Positions 43,021-44,292 of a stretch of DNA of 44,292 bases are shown piece after piece. The position numbers were made by a program, and so were the translations under genes. The DNA lies in assembly GCA_024635765.1 (NCBI GenBank), contig JAGXIE010000166.1, forward strand, positions 1 to 44,292, in the 5' to 3' direction. Position 1 is the first letter of the stretch; each line of letters opens with the position of its first letter. The DNA comes from Flavobacteriaceae bacterium. Lineage in GTDB: Bacteria > Bacteroidota > Bacteroidia > Flavobacteriales > Flavobacteriaceae. Under the pieces are notes generated by a model. That model had not been told where the DNA came from, did no database searches, and was given only the letters and a program-made list of their open reading frames with translations.

Positions 43021-44292
43021 CTACTCTAAACTTATATTTACGATTCCTATACCATGAGAATCTCCTAATTCATTATTAGGAATTTCTGGACCAATTGAAA
43101 ATTGAATACTTTCAACACGACTCAAATCAAATTTAGAATTAAGATCGTGTTCTAAAAAATAAGGCAAAAAACTTGGATAGGGTCTTGGAAGAGTAACCGT
43201 TTTAACAGGCCTTAAATCATTAAGGTTTAACTTATACTCACCAATTTCAGTCCCTACATCAATGACTTTACCAAAGGATGAACCATCATCCATTACCAAG
43301 GCAATCTGTAATTTACATGACTTATTATTTAATGCTCTACCAAAAAAGATGAGTTCTTTTTTTAAAGACAAATCTTCTTTTCGTTCACGTATCTTATCTA
43401 TTATGAAGTGCTTAAAAGAATAGTCATAGATAGGATTTGCATTTAAGTTCTCAATATCCAAAACAAACAAATTTTCAATATTCATTTGATATTCTGCCTG
43501 GTGGTAATTTTTTGTAGGTACCAACTTAAAACTCTGTCTCCATACTTGCACGAGTAATTCAGAATCATCAATCGCATTAAATAAATAAATTGGATTTTCT
43601 TGAGCAACTACAGCAACTTCATAAGATTTTCTATCATAAAAATCCCAATCATATAGATTACCCTCTTTACCAGAGGGGTAGGTAATTTGACTATCGTCTT
43701 CAAATGTTGCAACAATATTGTAGTTTAAAAACCCAACATGCATGTATTCCGTAGGTATCTCGGCAGAATAGTGATACTTTCCATCAGATTGCATTTGTAT
43801 ATTGAAATATGTACCTGGACCATTATTACCAAGTACCATTAATTCTTTTGGTGGCAACTCTGAAATGAAATCTGTCGAGATAATAAGGGGTGTCTCTTCC
43901 GAAATTTCATCCTTTGGAATATGATTCAAATATGTGTTTTCTACGTTTGATTTTGGCGCATAAAAATCATTTAATTTATTGGTCTTAAAAGCATCGGTCC
44001 TTGACCAATTTTTAGCGATTCCCCTCCATGAGAGCATATAGCTACCTGGTCTTATTTTAAACGAATTACCGTCGACTTGAGTACTAAATAAATTACCTTC
44101 ATTTAGAGCCTCAATAGAAAAATCCTTCCCAAGATTTTTCAAATCAACCGACATTTCATGTGTTTCCCAGTTTATAACTGCCACTTTTTTATCAAGACTA
44201 TTTCTACCGAAAGGGTTATCAACCCGAATGGCATCGGGCATTACCTCTAATCGCCATAGACCATCTTCTATCTTATCCAAAAAGTACGCTCC
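43021..44292 (-). CDS. C-terminal part of a large, probably carbohydrate-active protein (cut by window edge)
   Basis: The frame is open to the right edge (it continues upstream of a TTG at 44280 as GAYF), so the start is outside the window; about 423 codons are visible. No catalytic motif is recognised. The first 95 residues (WRLEVMPDAIRVDNPFGRNS, then KIRPGSYMLSW) look like the beta-sandwich that follows a glycosidase barrel. The end (FDLSRVESIQFSIGPEIP, then GIGIVNISLE) resembles a galactose-binding-like or CBM-like domain. Convergence with the amylase and its closeness to the PUL suggest a glycan role, but this is inference and the protein could belong to the next locus. Confidence 0.5.
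   Translation of the reverse strand, partial: GAYFLDKIEDGLWRLEVMPDAIRVDNPFGRNSLDKKVAVINWETHEMSVDLKNLGKDFSIEALNEGNLFSTQVDGNSFKIRPGSYMLSWRGIAKNWSRTDAFKTNKLNDFYAPKSNVENTYLNHIPKDEISEETPLIISTDFISELPPKELMVLGNNGPGTYFNIQMQSDGKYHYSAEIPTEYMHVGFLNYNIVATFEDDSQITYPSGKEGNLYDWDFYDRKSYEVAVVAQENPIYLFNAIDDSELLVQVWRQSFKLVPTKNYHQAEYQMNIENLFVLDIENLNANPIYDYSFKHFIIDKIRERKEDLSLKKELIFFGRALNNKSCKLQIALVMDDGSSFGKVIDVGTEIGEYKLNLNDLRPVKTVTLPRPYPSFLPYFLEHDLNSKFDLSRVESIQFSIGPEIPNNELGDSHGIGIVNISLE

Noticed and set aside
1-44292. CRISPR arrays, tRNA or rRNA genes, integrases and transposases
   Set aside because: No regularly spaced repeats, clover-leaf genes, rRNA-like stretches or recombinase motifs were recognised on either strand.

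Overview
The window looks like chromosome from a marine member of the Flavobacteriaceae (Bacteroidota). The DNA is AT-rich, with few Shine-Dalgarno sequences. It carries a SusC/SusD pair, a type IX secretion (T9SS) sorting tail, many lipoproteins with acidic residues after the lipobox Cys, and mevalonate-pathway genes. The genus cannot be fixed by reading alone. No rRNA, tRNA, CRISPR array or insertion sequence was seen, and no stretch over 300 bases lacks a gene.

Left part (1-11063). A minus-strand run holds a UbiA-type prenyltransferase (cut by the edge), mevalonate kinase and diphosphomevalonate decarboxylase, then a DUF1697 protein, a BaiN/HI0933-type flavoprotein, a glycerophosphodiester phosphodiesterase and a TesB thioesterase packed with 0-4 base junctions. 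After it come a beta-propeller-like lipoprotein, a MORN-repeat protein, and a very large surface protein joining a metallophosphatase, a kinase-like segment and a BamA-like barrel.

Middle part (11111-19658). A redox block on the minus strand contains EgtD and EgtB (ergothioneine), an alpha/beta hydrolase-OsmC fusion, a DUF427 gene with a decayed 3' end, and MsrA/MsrB. Next is a plus-strand HD-domain protein fused to a membrane module like the Pycsar effector PycTM. It meets, tail to tail, a GAF-domain gene that two in-frame TAA codons split near its 5' end.

Right part (19765-42942). This is a complete alpha-glucan (starch/glycogen/maltodextrin) utilisation locus. The plus-strand arm encodes the outer-membrane uptake machinery: SusC, SusD, a SusE-like lipoprotein with two near-identical modules, and a T9SS-secreted GH13 amylase. 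The divergent minus-strand arm encodes a LacI-type regulator, an MFS sugar transporter, beta-phosphoglucomutase, a GH65 phosphorylase, GH13 enzymes, a putative esterase lipoprotein, a GH31 alpha-glucosidase and two more GH13 enzymes. Inferred flow: the secreted amylase cuts polymer, SusCDE imports oligosaccharides, periplasmic GH13/GH31 enzymes trim them, and the MFS carrier imports maltose. GH65 phosphorolysis with PgmB then gives glucose plus glucose 6-phosphate. A perfect LacI-type palindrome lies between lacI and susC.

Far right (43021-44292). The C-terminal part of a large protein, running in from outside the window, ends in a carbohydrate-binding-like beta domain. The observations most worth following are the doubly interrupted GAF gene beside the HD-PycTM gene, the kinase-like core of the metallophosphatase-barrel protein, the decayed DUF427 tail, and the regulatory palindromes of the glucan locus.
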